64,000 bases of DNA from Candidatus Methanobinarius endosymbioticus. Lineage in GTDB: Archaea; Methanobacteriota; Methanobacteria; Methanobacteriales; Methanobacteriaceae. How positions within the stretch are numbered: position 1 is the stretch's first letter; each line of letters opens with the position of its first letter. The stretch spans positions 35,629-99,628 of the forward strand of contig NIZT01000059.1 of NCBI GenBank assembly GCA_003315655.1, in the 5' to 3' direction. Shown piece after piece: positions 50,209 to 60,759 of the stretch. A program made the translations under genes and the position numbers. Under the pieces are notes generated by a model. It was not told the origin of the DNA. It saw nothing but the letters and a program-made list of their open reading frames with translations, and did not search any database.

Positions 50209-51573
50209 TTATTGAACTGCTTTCTTTAAAGCTTGATCAATATCATTTATAATATCTTCAATATTTTCTAATCCTATAGACAATCTAATAAAATCAGGAG
50301 TAACACCTACTTCATCTAATTCTTCTTTAGAAAGTTGAGAATGTGTAGTTGAAGCAGGATGAGTTACTAATGTTCTTGAATCACCAATATTCGCTACATG
50401 TGATAACAATTCAACATTTTTTATGAATTTTTTACCTTCAACAAGCCCTCCTTTAATTCCAAAAGCAACTAATCCTCCAAAATCTTTTAAATATTTACTT
50501 GCAATTTCATGATTAGAATCATCTTCAAGACCAGGATATGAAACCCAAGCCACATTAGGATTTTTTTTGAGAAATTCAGCTACTTTTAAAGCATTATCAC
50601 TATGTTGTTTCATTCTAAGAGATAATGTTTCTAAACCTTGAATTAATTGAAAAGAATTAAAAGGACTAATAGTTGTTCCAAGATCTCTCAATAGTTGTGT
50701 CCTTGCCTTTACAACAAATGCATGATCACCAAATTTTTCTGTAAAAATTATTCCATGATAACTAGGATCCGGAGTATTAAATTCAGAGAACTTTCCGTTT
50801 GTCCAATCAAAGTTACCAGAATCTACTATGACCCCACCAAGACTATTTCCATGACCACCAATGTACTTTGTTGCTGAGTAAACAACAATGTCAGCACCAT
50901 GTTCAATAGGTTTAAATAATCCAATTCCAGCAGTATTATCAACAATGAGAGGAATATCATTTTCATGAGCGATTTCAGCTATAGTTTCAAAATCAGGGAC
51001 ATCTAAACGAGGATTTCCTATCGATTCAACAAAAATAGCCTTTGTTTTATCATCAATAGAATTTTTATATCCTTCAATATCATCACATTTAACATATTTC
51101 ACAGATCGTCCTAATTTTGGAAGAGTATATGTAAAGAAATTAATTGTTCCCCCATATAAATTATCTGCTGATACAATATTATCTCCTAATTTACTGATAT
51201 TTAATATTGAAAGAACTATGGCTGAAGCACCAGAAGATTGTGCTAATCCACCAACTCCTCCTTCAATTGCAGCAACTCTATCTTCAAAAACTGAAGTAGT
51301 TGGATTATTTAATCTAATGTATATATTATCATCTTTATCTAATGAAAAACGATCTTTCGCATCATCAACATCATCAAAAACATAAGCCGTAGTTTGATAT
51401 ATAGGAACAGCTCTTGATCCTGTGTGTCCAAGATCTTCATGCCCTGCATGAACTTCTAATGTTTTATCACCATATCTCTTTTTTTTATTAATATCATTAT
51501 TTTTACTATTATTCTCATTATTATTAATATTATTTGTATCAGCAATATTATTAGTTTTATTTTCATTAATCAT
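50209..51573 (-). CDS. metY: O-acetylhomoserine sulfhydrylase (MetY/Cys-Met PLP enzyme)
   Basis: PLP enzyme that makes homocysteine from O-acetylhomoserine and sulfide. It has [32 protein letters not shown], the PLP-lysine motif [18 protein letters not shown] and the C-terminal [20 protein letters not shown]. At 454 aa it carries an extra N-terminal low-complexity stretch (about 30 residues, mainly Asn, Asp and Lys) before [11 protein letters not shown]. It starts at ATG 51573 after AAGGTGAC. A truncated copy lies just upstream in the same orientation, so a tandem duplication occurred. Intact. Confidence 0.9.
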   Translation of the reverse strand: MINENKTNNIADTNNINNNENNSKNNDINKKKRYGDKTLEVHAGHEDLGHTGSRAVPIYQTTAYVFDDVDDAKDRFSLDKDDNIYIRLNNPTTSVFEDRVAAIEGGVGGLAQSSGASAIVLSILNISKLGDNIVSADNLYGGTINFFTYTLPKLGRSVKYVKCDDIEGYKNSIDDKTKAIFVESIGNPRLDVPDFETIAEIAHENDIPLIVDNTAGIGLFKPIEHGADIVVYSATKYIGGHGNSLGGVIVDSGNFDWTNGKFSEFNTPDPSYHGIIFTEKFGDHAFVVKARTQLLRDLGTTISPFNSFQLIQGLETLSLRMKQHSDNALKVAEFLKKNPNVAWVSYPGLEDDSNHEIASKYLKDFGGLVAFGIKGGLVEGKKFIKNVELLSHVANIGDSRTLVTHPASTTHSQLSKEELDEVGVTPDFIRLSIGLENIEDIINDIDQALKKAVQ

Positions 51574-51893
51574 ATGGTCACCTTGGATATAATAGGTTAA
51601 ACATTTTATCAGTAAAATTATTATATTGATTAAAATATATATCCTTTAAAATATTTTTAATGTATAACTATTGTTTTATTACTCATATTATTCAAATTGA
51701 TTAATAAATATTATGATTATATATATATTGTAAATTTTTAGGAATAATTATTCAAGAATAATGAAAAGAATGAATTAAACTTTATAATAAAATTTATTAA
51801 TATTATTAATATTTTATTACATTATTATTTTAGTTATTAATAATTCAATTTAATATTTTAATATTTTTTAAGATATATCTGATATAAATATAC
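51574..51893. other. gap between metY and its decayed copy
   Basis: About 320 nt, A+T-rich. Probably contains the metY promoter. No gene seen. Confidence 0.35.
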
Positions 51894-52735
51894 CTAATTT
51901 ATTGCTTTATTTAATGCTTGATCAATATCAGATATGAATATCTTCCATATTTTCAACATCAATTGATAATCTGATGAAATCGGGAGTTACACCACTAGTA
52001 ATTTTTGTTCTTCTGGACTTAATTGAGAGTGAGTTGTGGAAGCAGGATGAGCAACTAAAGATTTTGAGTCTCCGATATTAGCTAAGTGAAAAAGTAATTC
52101 CACATTGTTAATAAATTTTTTAGCTTCTTCGAGTCCACCATCAATAGCAAAACCTAATAAAGCACCATAGCTTCCTTTAAGATATTTTTTCGCGAGTTTG
52201 TGAGAAGAATCATGTTCAAGACCAGGTAATTTACCCATGAAACACTATCATGATTATCGAGGAATTTAGCTACTTCAAGAGCATTCTCGTTATGTTGTTT
52301 CATTCTAAGAGACAATGTTTCTATACCTTGCAATATCAAAAATGCATTAAATGGACTTAAGGAAGGACCAACATCCCTAAGGAAATTCCCTCTAGCTTTT
52401 ATTATATATGTTAATTCATTAAATGCCTCTGTATAAGATAATCCATTGTAAGTAGGATCAGTTTTTGTAAATTTTGGGAATTTTCCATTAGCCCAATCAA
52501 ATTCATCACCAGTAACTATTAATCCTCCAAGACTAGTTCCATGTCCACCGAGAAATTTAGTTGCAGAATCAACTACAATATCAGCACCATATTCTGCTGG
52601 TTTAACAAGGTCTACTGTAGAAGTATTATCTACAATCAATGGGATATCATTATCATGAGCTATTTTTGCTAATTCTTCAAAGTCAGGAACATCTAACTTA
52701 GGATTTCCTTGAGATTCTGCATATAAATCTTTTGT
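51894..52735 (-). pseudogene. second MetY copy, truncated and frameshifted
   Basis: Decayed paralogue of metY. It begins abruptly at [19 protein letters not shown] (compare [17 protein letters not shown] in metY), so the first 150 or so codons are missing. It continues with [19 protein letters not shown], where the PLP lysine remains, then [19 protein letters not shown], a frameshift near 52230, [20 protein letters not shown], another near 52000, and a last piece ending SDIDQALNKAIN. It is clearly homologous to the intact gene along its whole length but not identical, so the duplication is not very recent. Confidence 0.83.
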
Positions 52736-52949
52736 TTATTTTTCGTATTAATTTATTTAAAAATTACTAAAAATGAATTATATTAATTCATTTTATTCAA
52801 TAATGTTTATATTAATATAATCCTTCTAAGTGTCAATTATAGCTAATTAAATCAATTAATAAAATATTGAAAATTAATTAATAAATAATAAATTAATTAA
52901 AAATAAATTTATTGATAATATAATTAATTTTATATAAAAATTAGATATA

Positions 52950-53727
52950 TATTGTTAATAATCTTATCTTCAACACCAATAATTATGAATTGATTGATAC
53001 TATAAATGTTTCTAAACCAAGTTACAGCTAGAAATTAACTTTTATGGGTTGATTAAATGGTAATGGTTTACTTGGTATTGTTGGTATAAATATTTATGGA
53101 AATTTTAGTAACTATATTTTTAAATCCAATGTTATTAGTAATGTTATGATAGGTGGTGGAAATTGGACAGGTAATTTCCATAATTCAGATATAAGTTCTG
53201 ATAAGAATGGTTCAGGTATTTTTGCAACTAAATGGAATGGAAAAATATCAAATTCAATAATAACTATTAAAAGAAAAGATTCTCATGGTATTATAATTGC
53301 TTCTTCATCAAAAGGAACTATTTCTAAAAGTACTATTTATGCTAAAAAAAGAACTGCTGTTTTTATTCCAAAATCTGTTAAAATTAATAATGTTAAAGTT
53401 AAATCTGGAAAACTAATATAAAATATTGTTATTATAGGTCCACGTGTATATGCAGGAAGATATTCTTCATATTATAATTTTAAAAGTCTTCTTTACAAGA
53501 TTAAAGTTTATAATAATGGAGAGTCCAAATCTAAAGCTTTTTACTTAACTTTTAAATATGGAAAATATAAAAAAACTGTTAAAGTTAAACCATTAAAATC
53601 TGGAAAATCTGTAATTGTTAAAGTTATAATTCCAAAATCTTTTAAAAAATCTAAAAAAATAGTTACAACAACATATAATAATGGTGCTGGTAAAAAATCA
53701 ACTTCAAAACCATTGCTTATTAAATAA
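52950..53727 (+). pseudogene. adhesin-like surface protein, C-terminal fragment
   Basis: Remnant of the large adhesin-like proteins of Methanobrevibacter. From about 53060 it reads NGNGLLGIVGINIYGNFSN, SDKNGSGIFATKWNGKIS and SKGTISKSTIYAKKRTAVF, parallel beta-helix repeats. After an in-frame TAA at 53419-53421 it goes on as YNNGESKSKAFYLTFKYGK and VKVIIPKSFKKSKKIVTTTY, an Ig/CARDB-like domain. Another in-frame TGA lies near 53052. Upstream traces (LIDTINVSKPSYS) contain more stops. No signal peptide remains. It is the only plus-strand gene in this part. Confidence 0.75.
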
Positions 53728-53917
53728 TTATAATAATTTTTATTATTATATTATTATTTTTTATTTTATTATATTTTATATATATTTTAATATAATTTTT
53801 ATATTTGGATTAACAAATAAATAATAATAAAATTAAACAGTAAATTTGACTAGATAGATATAAAAAATTAAAAAGAGAATTAATTAAAGTTTATATAAAT
53901 AATTATAAACTAATAAA

Positions 53918-54286
53918 TTAACTATTTTTTGATCTGTAATCTTCGATAGCTGTTTGAAGAGCGTCTGCAGCTAGATTAGAGCAGTGAATTTTAACTTTTG
54001 GAAGTCCATCTAATGCTTCAGCAACATCATTTCTACCTATGGCATATGCTTCATCAACAGTCCTTCCTTTAGCTAATTCTGTAATCATACTACTTGTAGC
54101 TATTGCTGCTCCACAACCAAAGGTTTTGAATTTAATATCATCAATTTTATCATCTTTAACTGTGATATAGATAGTCATCATATCTCCACAAGTAGGATTT
54201 CCTACAGTTCCTTCCCCATCAGGATTTTCAATTTCCCCTACATTTCTAGGATTAGTAAAATGATCCATAACTTTTTCTGAGTACAT
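53918..54286 (-). CDS. iscU: Fe-S cluster scaffold IscU/NifU
   Basis: Scaffold on which new Fe-S clusters are assembled from sulfur supplied by IscS. The 122-aa protein begins MYSEKVMDHFTNPRNVGEIE and has the three cluster ligands in VGNPTCGDMM, FGCGAAIATSS and KIHCSNLAADAL, with the Asp after the first Cys. It lies 105 nt downstream of iscS on the same strand. Start at ATG 54286 after AAGGTG. Intact. Confidence 0.93.
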   Translation of the reverse strand: MYSEKVMDHFTNPRNVGEIENPDGEGTVGNPTCGDMMTIYITVKDDKIDDIKFKTFGCGAAIATSSMITELAKGRTVDEAYAIGRNDVAEALDGLPKVKIHCSNLAADALQTAIEDYRSKNS

Positions 54287-54391
54287 TTTTTCACCTTAGT
54301 TATTAGTATATAAATTTAAATATTTATTAAATAAATAATTTAAATTAACAAATTAATAATTCATTAATTTTTAATTATAAATAATTTTTAA

Positions 54392-55594
54392 TTAAATATC
54401 ACAACTTTTAGTATTGTTTTCCCAAATAGATTCATCTTTATTCCAAATAGAAGACAAACTTCTAAGTTTTTCTATTATTGGAGGTATTTCTTTAATAACC
54501 GTTTTAACTTCTTCTTCGGTATTTTCAGGACCAATAGTTAATCTTAAAGAACCATGGGAATCAACATTTTCTAAACCAATAGCTTTTAAAACATGAGAAG
54601 CTGTTAATTTTGTTGAAGAACATGCAGAACCAGTTGAACTAGTAATTCCTTTTGCATCTAGCATAAGTACTATGGATTCTCCTTCTATGCCAGTAAAACG
54701 GAAATTTACATTTCCAGGAAGTCTTTTATTTTTATCCCCATTAATATAAGATTTTTCAACAGAATTTAAAACTCCATCAATCAATTTATCTCTAAGATTA
54801 GTTACATAGGAAATATTTTTTTCTAATTCTTCTTTAGCTAGTCTGCAAGCTTCTCCTAATCCTACAATACCTACTATATTTTCAGTTCCAGGAGATAAAT
54901 CTTTTTCCTGACCTCCTCCAAAAAGTATTGGCTGAAGTCTTGTTCCTTTTTTGATATATAATGCACCGATTCCTTTTGGTCCATATATTTTATGAGAAGA
55001 AATTGAAAGTAAATCTACGTTCATTTCATTCACATCAACAGGAATTTTTCCAACACTTTGAACAGCATCTGTATGGAATTTAATTTTGTTTTCTTTAGCT
55101 ATTTTGCCTATTTCATTAACTGGTTGTAATGTTCCGATTTCATTATTAGCATGCATTATTGTAATAAGAATAGTTTCTTCTTTTATTGCATTTTTTAAAT
55201 CTTCAATTTTTACAATTCCTTCTTCATAAACAGGAAGATAAGTCACTTCAAATCCTTTTTTCTCAAGAACTGCACATGTTTCCATAACCGCAGGATGTTC
55301 AATAGAAGATGTAATAATATGGTTACCTTTCCCCATTTCATTTAACTTATAAGCAATTCCCTGAATAGTAATATTATCAGATTCGGTCCCACCACTGGTA
55401 AAAATAATTTCATCTTTATTTGCACCTATAATACTAGCTACATTTTCTCTAGCATTTTCCATTGCCTCTTTTGCTTCTCTTCCAAGAGAATAAAAAGTAG
55501 ATGCATTTCCAAAAGATCTTGTGAAATAAGGTTTCATTATTTCAAATACTTCTTCTCTAACCGGTGTTGTGGCTGAATGATCCATATATATCAT
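54392..55594 (-). CDS. iscS: cysteine desulfurase IscS/NifS
   Basis: PLP enzyme that removes sulfur from cysteine as a persulfide for Fe-S clusters and thio-cofactors. It reads MIYMDHSATTPVREEVFEIM, IIFTSGGTESDNITIQG, HADAV-like FHTDAVQSVGKI, the PLP lysine in SISSHKIYGPKGIGALY and the active-site cysteine loop SSTGSACSSTKLTASHVL. At 400 aa it has a short extra C-terminal tail. Partner iscU is downstream and cysK upstream, so cysteine made here can feed cluster assembly. Intact. Confidence 0.94.
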   Translation of the reverse strand: MIYMDHSATTPVREEVFEIMKPYFTRSFGNASTFYSLGREAKEAMENARENVASIIGANKDEIIFTSGGTESDNITIQGIAYKLNEMGKGNHIITSSIEHPAVMETCAVLEKKGFEVTYLPVYEEGIVKIEDLKNAIKEETILITIMHANNEIGTLQPVNEIGKIAKENKIKFHTDAVQSVGKIPVDVNEMNVDLLSISSHKIYGPKGIGALYIKKGTRLQPILFGGGQEKDLSPGTENIVGIVGLGEACRLAKEELEKNISYVTNLRDKLIDGVLNSVEKSYINGDKNKRLPGNVNFRFTGIEGESIVLMLDAKGITSSTGSACSSTKLTASHVLKAIGLENVDSHGSLRLTIGPENTEEEVKTVIKEIPPIIEKLRSLSSIWNKDESIWENNTKSCDI

Positions 55595-55904
55595 TAAATT
55601 GGCTCCTTTTTTGTTTATTTTAATTTTTAATATATAATTAACATATAAAATATTTATATAAATAAATATTATGAAAAATTAATCATGAAAAATAATAAAT
55701 TATGGTTTGTTTTTCATATTTATTAAAACTATTGTATTAATTAGTTATAACTAAAAATTAATAGATTTAATAAATTAAAATGATTGTCATTTATAAAAAA
55801 TAACAAATTCAAAATATAATTAAATTTTTAGATATTAATTATAAAATTTTAAATATTTTAATTTAATATAATGATATTTTTGATGCTATAGTTCTTTTAT
55901 TTTT
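55595..55904. other. A+T-rich intergenic region
   Basis: About 310 nt between cysK and iscS. Presumably contains the iscS promoter. No gene seen. Confidence 0.35.
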
Positions 55905-56873
55905 TTATAAAACATCATAATATTCTTTGTAGATAACTTCAAATACCCAATCCATTGAAAGATATCTTTCTCCAGTATCTGGTAGTATTACAACAATTCT
56001 TTTACCTGTATTCTCCTCTTTTTTAGCTAATTCTAGTCCGACATGTGTAGCTGCACCAGATGAAATTCCTGCAAGAATTCCTTCTTCTTTAGCTAATCTT
56101 AGCATAGCTTTAGATGCATTTTCATCTTTAACTTGAATGATTTCATCAATTAAATTAGAATCATAAATATCTGGTACAAAACCAGCACCTATTCCCTGAA
56201 TTTTATGAGGCCCAGGATTTTCTCCAGATAATACTGATGAAGCTTCTGGTTCAACAGATACGGCTTTAAGATTTGGGTTTTTATCACTTTCTTTTAATTT
56301 TTTAGCTAATCCAGTTATTGTTCCTCCTGTACCAACACCTGCTACAATAACGTCTACTTTTCCATTTGTATCATTCCAAATTTCTTCAGCTGTTGTATTA
56401 TAATGTGTTTCTACATTTACAGGATTTGAAAATTGGTGAACTGAAAAACTATTCTCAATTTCTTCGAGTAATTCATCGGATTTAGCTATTGCTCCGTTCA
56501 TTCCTTTTGCTCCAGGAGTTAATACAATTTCTGCTCCAAATATAGCTAATAATTTTCTTCTCTCAATAGACATAGTATCTGGCATGGTTAGGATAAGTTT
56601 ATAACCTCTACTAGCTGCTACAAAAGCTAATCCAATACCAGTATTTCCACTAGTTGGTTCAATAAGAACAGTTTCTTTATTAATCAATCCTCTTTTTTCA
56701 GCTTCATTAACCATACCCACAGAAATTCTATCTTTAACACTACTAAGCGGATTAAAGGATTCTAATTTAACCACTAATTCTGCTTTTACATCAGGATCAT
56801 CTTCAGCTATTTTTAATAAAGGGGTGTTTCCTACAAGTTCAGATATATTGTTTGCTATTTTTTCATTTGTCAT
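55905..56873 (-). CDS. cysK: cysteine synthase (O-acetylserine sulfhydrylase)
   Basis: PLP enzyme that makes cysteine from O-acetylserine and sulfide. The PLP lysine is in NPLSSVKDRISVGMV, the substrate loop is EPTSGNTGIGLAF and the phosphate cup is VAGVGTGGTITG. Later GISSGAATHVGLELA and PDTGERYLSMDW also fit. 322 aa, start ATG 56873. It needs CysE product, yet cysE at 48 kb is damaged. cysS lies 120 nt upstream on the same strand and is broken. Intact. Confidence 0.94.
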   Translation of the reverse strand: MTNEKIANNISELVGNTPLLKIAEDDPDVKAELVVKLESFNPLSSVKDRISVGMVNEAEKRGLINKETVLIEPTSGNTGIGLAFVAASRGYKLILTMPDTMSIERRKLLAIFGAEIVLTPGAKGMNGAIAKSDELLEEIENSFSVHQFSNPVNVETHYNTTAEEIWNDTNGKVDVIVAGVGTGGTITGLAKKLKESDKNPNLKAVSVEPEASSVLSGENPGPHKIQGIGAGFVPDIYDSNLIDEIIQVKDENASKAMLRLAKEEGILAGISSGAATHVGLELAKKEENTGKRIVVILPDTGERYLSMDWVFEVIYKEYYDVL

Positions 56874-56993
56874 TTTTTCATCTCAATTAAAGTTATTTTT
56901 AATTAATTTATAATAATTATAATTCATTTAATAATTTCATTTAATAATTTAGTTCATTTATTATAGTTCATTCATTGATTTAATTTATCTTTG

Positions 56994-58451
56994 TTAATCT
57001 TGAATATCTATTCCAATCTCATTTAAGTTATCTCTTATTTCATCAGATAATTGATAATTTTTTGATTCTCTTAATTTTCCCTATTATTCATCATAATTTC
57101 TAATAATTCAGAAGAATTATCTTCTTTTACAACTTCTTTTTCTTTAAATAAATCTAGTTTGAATGTTTTATCAAAGTCTTTTAAAAATAATAAAGATTCA
57201 TTAATAAAATAATAATCCATTTTATTTAATTCCTTTTCTAAAATATCATTAATTTTCCCATTAATGTGTTTTGTAAAATTTAAAATAATAGCTAATGCTC
57301 TAGGAGTATTAAAATCATCATCCATATTATTGAAAAATTCTTTTTTAGCAGATTCAAGAGTTTTAAATTCTTGTTATGATTTTTCTATTTCATTTTTTAT
57401 TTTTTCTAGGTATTCTTTACTAGGGTTTATAGGAAGATCTTCTATTATAATAATATTTTTATCATTTTTTAAAGTTTCTTTTAAATTTAAAACATTTTTA
57501 TTTAATCTATCTAAGTTTTTCGAAGCTTGTTCTAGTGATTTTTGTGAGAAGTCAATAGGATTTCAATAATGTGTTGAGAGAACAAATATCCTATAAACCA
57601 TTGGATCCCAATCATTAAGAGGTTGCCTTATAGTTATGAAATTTTCAAGAGATTTTGACATTTTAACTCCATCAACATTTAAAAACCAGTATGCATCCAG
57701 TAGTTTACCATTGGTGTTGTACCTGAAATTGCTTCCATTTGAGCTATTTCTGCTTCATGGTGTGGAAATATTAAATCTAGTCCTCCTCCATGAATATCAT
57801 ATTGAGAACCAAAGTATTTTTCAATTATAGCTGTATCTTCAATATGCCAGCCAGATCTACCATTTCCCCATTTTGATTCATAATATGGTTTTTCATTAGT
57901 TTTTTCCAAAGTACAAAGTCTCTTGGATCTTTTTTGCTTGAATCAACAGCTATTCTGTGAGAATTAAGTTTGTCTAGTTTTCTATTGGAAAATTTTCCAA
58001 ACTCTTTAAATTTTGAACTTTCATAATAAACTCCTGTTTCAGTTTTATATACAAATCCTTTATCAATGAGTGTTTGAATTTGACTAAATATTTTATTTAA
58101 ATGATATGTGGCTCTTGGGTAGAGATTTACAGAGTCAACGTTGAGTTTTTCCATATCTTCTTTAAATTTTTCCTCAAAATTTCTAGCTAATTCTTCTGGG
58201 TCAATATTAGATTCTTTAGCTCTATTAATAATTTTATCATCAATATCAGTAATATTTTCGATATAAAATACAGAGTAATCCATATACTTAAAATAGCTTT
58301 TTATCAGGTAAAAAGATATATATGTTCTGCCATGGCCAATGTGAGCATCATCATAAACATTAGGTCCACAGACAAAGAGATTTATTTTTTTATCATTTTC
58401 TTTTGTTTTAAAGACTTCTTTATCTCTTTTCATGGTATTGTATATTAACAT
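56994..58451 (-). pseudogene. cysS: cysteinyl-tRNA synthetase, multiply broken
   Basis: Class I synthetase that charges tRNA-Cys. From ATG 58451 it reads LFVCGPNVYDDAHIGHGRTY (HIGH motif) and later VDGVKMSKSLENF (KMSKS motif). Five lesions are visible: frameshifts near 57905, 57690 and 57080, TGA at 57563-57565 (HY*NPIDF, where Arg is usual) and TAA at 57374-57376. In addition WHIE is followed by DTA, although a zinc-ligand cysteine (WHIEC) is expected. The frame pieces are collinear to the end at 56994. This is the only CysRS gene visible, next to an intact cysK. Another CysRS or the SepRS/SepCysS route must exist if the call holds. Confidence 0.85.
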
Positions 58452-58749
58452 TTTTTTAACCTCTTGTTTAGATTATTTTTCAAAAAGATTGACAATATAT
58501 AATTTGTATTTATTTATAATTATCTTATATTTACAGTTATTTTGAATTTGTAAAGATTGCATATAATTTATTTTTATAATGGATTTATACAAATTATATA
58601 ATAACTTATAAATAGTTACGATATAATTTAATTGTATTATTCAATAGTATTCATATAAATATATATCTAATAATTATAGAATTTTATATAATTTTTACAT
58701 AACAATAAAATATTATTATTAATTTATATTATAATTTTTATTAAATACT
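58452..58749. other. A+T-rich intergenic region
   Basis: About 300 nt. It carries the cysS promoter region and otherwise nothing recognisable. Confidence 0.3.
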
Positions 58750-58920
58750 TTATAGTAATAAATTACCTTTAACAATACTTGAATTTTTCATCCAGTTATC
58801 TATATCTTTATGAGTTGTATTTTTATTAACAACTAAATCAGCTGCAGACACATTAGCTATTATTAAAAATAAAAAGATAACTAACATTACTGAAACTAAC
58901 ATTTTTCTAATTTTATTCAT
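58750..58920 (-). pseudogene. N-terminal stub of an adhesin-like protein
   Basis: A 56-residue frame with a good ribosome site (GGTGAT) and a clear signal peptide (MLVSVMLVIFLFLIIANVSA, cleavage expected after VSA). Then comes NKNTTHKDIDNWMKNSSIVK, a start typical of Methanobrevibacter adhesin-like proteins. It stops at 58750 directly after VKGNLLL, and no beta-helix follows. So it is the 5' stub of a surface protein, left after a deletion or a stop. Confidence 0.65.
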
Positions 58921-59100
58921 TTTATCACCAAATTTTTTTAAATAAAAAATTTATATTTATTATCTTTTAGTGGATTAAATCATAGTTTATAATCATTTGT
59001 TCAACTGACTTATATTTATCATTTAAATTAGAATTATTATGAAAATCAGTCTTTTTTTATTTTCCTGAATTGATTATCAATTTACAAATTAATCAATGAA

Positions 59101-59964
59101 TTATTTAATTTTAATACTATTCTTAATCTGATTAAATTCATTATTAACATCTTCTCTACTAATTGAATTAAATGCAAAGATATAAAACTTTATCATTAGC
59201 TATAAAAAGTAGAATTCTTAATTGGAAACCTCCATTTTTATCAAAATCAAATTCAATTTCATAAGCATTAAAACCATTAACATTAAGACTGTTTTTATAT
59301 AATAATTTCACACCAGATTTATTAGCTGTTGAAAGGAGGTCAGTCGCTAATTGATTAATAGATTCACCTTCACTATCTGAAATATTTATATTAGTAACAA
59401 CATTATCATCCTCCAAAACCAAAGAAAGATCACTATCATTTCCACAAACCCAACTATTAGGATAACTAAAAGAAATATTAGAATCATTAAAAACATTTGG
59501 ATTAGACACATCATCACTAACAAAAAGTCCAACAAAAAACAAACCAGCCAAAACAAGGATAACAACTAAAATCAAACCAACACCTAATTTAAAACTAGTA
59601 CCCATACCAGATTTAGATTCAATGTCACTAGACGAATAAATATCCACATTATCTTCTTCATCAATATGATTAGCTCTGTTTATAATATCATCGTGACTAT
59701 AATTCGAAGAACCATCAGCTGAAATTTTATCATCAGACAAAGTTTCTTCAGTTTCAGCATTGATAATCTCATCATTATCATTATTTACAATTTTACCATA
59801 AACCCAAAAACTCAAAACAAAAGCTATAGATAAAAAACTAAGTTTACAATAAACCTTGCAGTTTTATAATCAGGACAAAAATAAGTTAAACCAATAACCA
59901 CCAATAATATAAAGAAAATAAAGCTAAAAAATGCAGCTAAAACACCTAATATCTTTCTCAACAT
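59101..59964 (-). pseudogene. membrane protein with extracytoplasmic PsbP-like domain, frameshifted
   Basis: From ATG 59964, after GGTGAT, it reads MLRKILGVLAAFFSFIFFI and a second hydrophobic stretch. After a frameshift near 59850 come LSIAFVLSFWVYGKI, an acidic linker (EDNVDIYSSSDIESK), a strong transmembrane helix (LILVVILVLAGLFFVGLF) and an outer domain with ISFSYPNSWVCGNDSDLSL and NVNGFNAYEIEFDFDKNGG. After a second frameshift near 59180 it ends YIFAFNSISREDVNNEFNQI and a lysine-rich tail. The outer domain resembles small PsbP-like domains of methanogen membrane proteins. Two single-base shifts, otherwise well preserved. Confidence 0.6.
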
Positions 59965-60003
59965 AAAAAAATCACCAACTAGTCAACAAAAGGCACCAAC
60001 GAC

Positions 60004-60759
60004 CTAACATACATTAAACATCAACTTAAAAGTAGTCAAATAAGACACAACAACATCTTCACAACTAACAACATCCCGACCATTCTTAACAGTACTACAA
60101 ATAGCTAAAACAATAGATACAGTACGATAAGTAGCAAAAACATCACGCTGTATATCAGAAAAAAGTTCAGTTATCATTAACTCAGTAATATCCAACAAAA
60201 GAAATACTAATTTCTTTGAAAGCTTTCTAGCATTTTATCCCATAATAACATCATCTAATTTTTTGAAAAAATCTTCATCAGCAGAACCAAAAGATAAATT
60301 CTTATCAAAATCATCCAACAAAAATATAACCTTCTCTGTTAAATTATAAATCTTATCTCTTACATATAAAGCATTATCGCCTTCTTTCATAGTTAAAATT
60401 TTAATATTAAAATCTACAAAATTTGAAAATTTAATGAAAGTTATTTTATCACTTTGACGACCAAAAATAGGTGTAGAAGTATCTTTAGTAGTGGTCTAAA
60501 AATAAAGAATTTTTTAAAATAGGAAATTCTTCTAATAAGGTTACAATATCAACTTCATTTTCTAGGTATATTTAAAGAAATTTTTTTGTATAATTTACTT
60601 TGTTATTTGTAAGACATTAAAAAATTTTGAATCAATTAGCATCAACATTTTATTTAGTGCATCATCTAATCCATTAGCATTGGAATATTATTTTAGTATT
60701 TTATCTGCTTTTTTCATAAGCCTTTCCTTTTCTTTATCCATATCATATTCGACTTTCAT
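60004..60759 (-). pseudogene. unrecognised small protein, second gene of a two-gene unit
   Basis: I do not recognise the family. ATG 60759 overlaps the stop of the preceding gene (ATGA) and has AGGA upstream. It starts MKVEYDMDKEKERLMKKADK, a charged helix, then a stop, then ANGLDDALNKMLMLIDSKFF, VTLLEEFPILKNSLFL, ITFIKFSNFVDFNIKILTM, EKVIFLLDDFDKNLSFGSAD, a TAA after DDVIMG near 60240, and a last block ending TTFKLMFNVC. Two stops and one or two frameshifts. Acidic, mostly helical and soluble. Its position after gene 60756-61984 and an adhesin would suit an immunity-like role, which is speculation. Confidence 0.45.

Noticed and set aside
57264..57569. Plus-strand 101-codon frame over cysS
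   Set aside because: Antisense shadow of the cysS relic. The minus-strand pieces align in order with CysRS.
53918..58451. A nitrogen fixation cluster, suggested by NifU/NifS similarity
   Set aside because: No nifHDK or related genes are present, and the neighbours are cysteine and methionine genes, so these are general Fe-S assembly genes.
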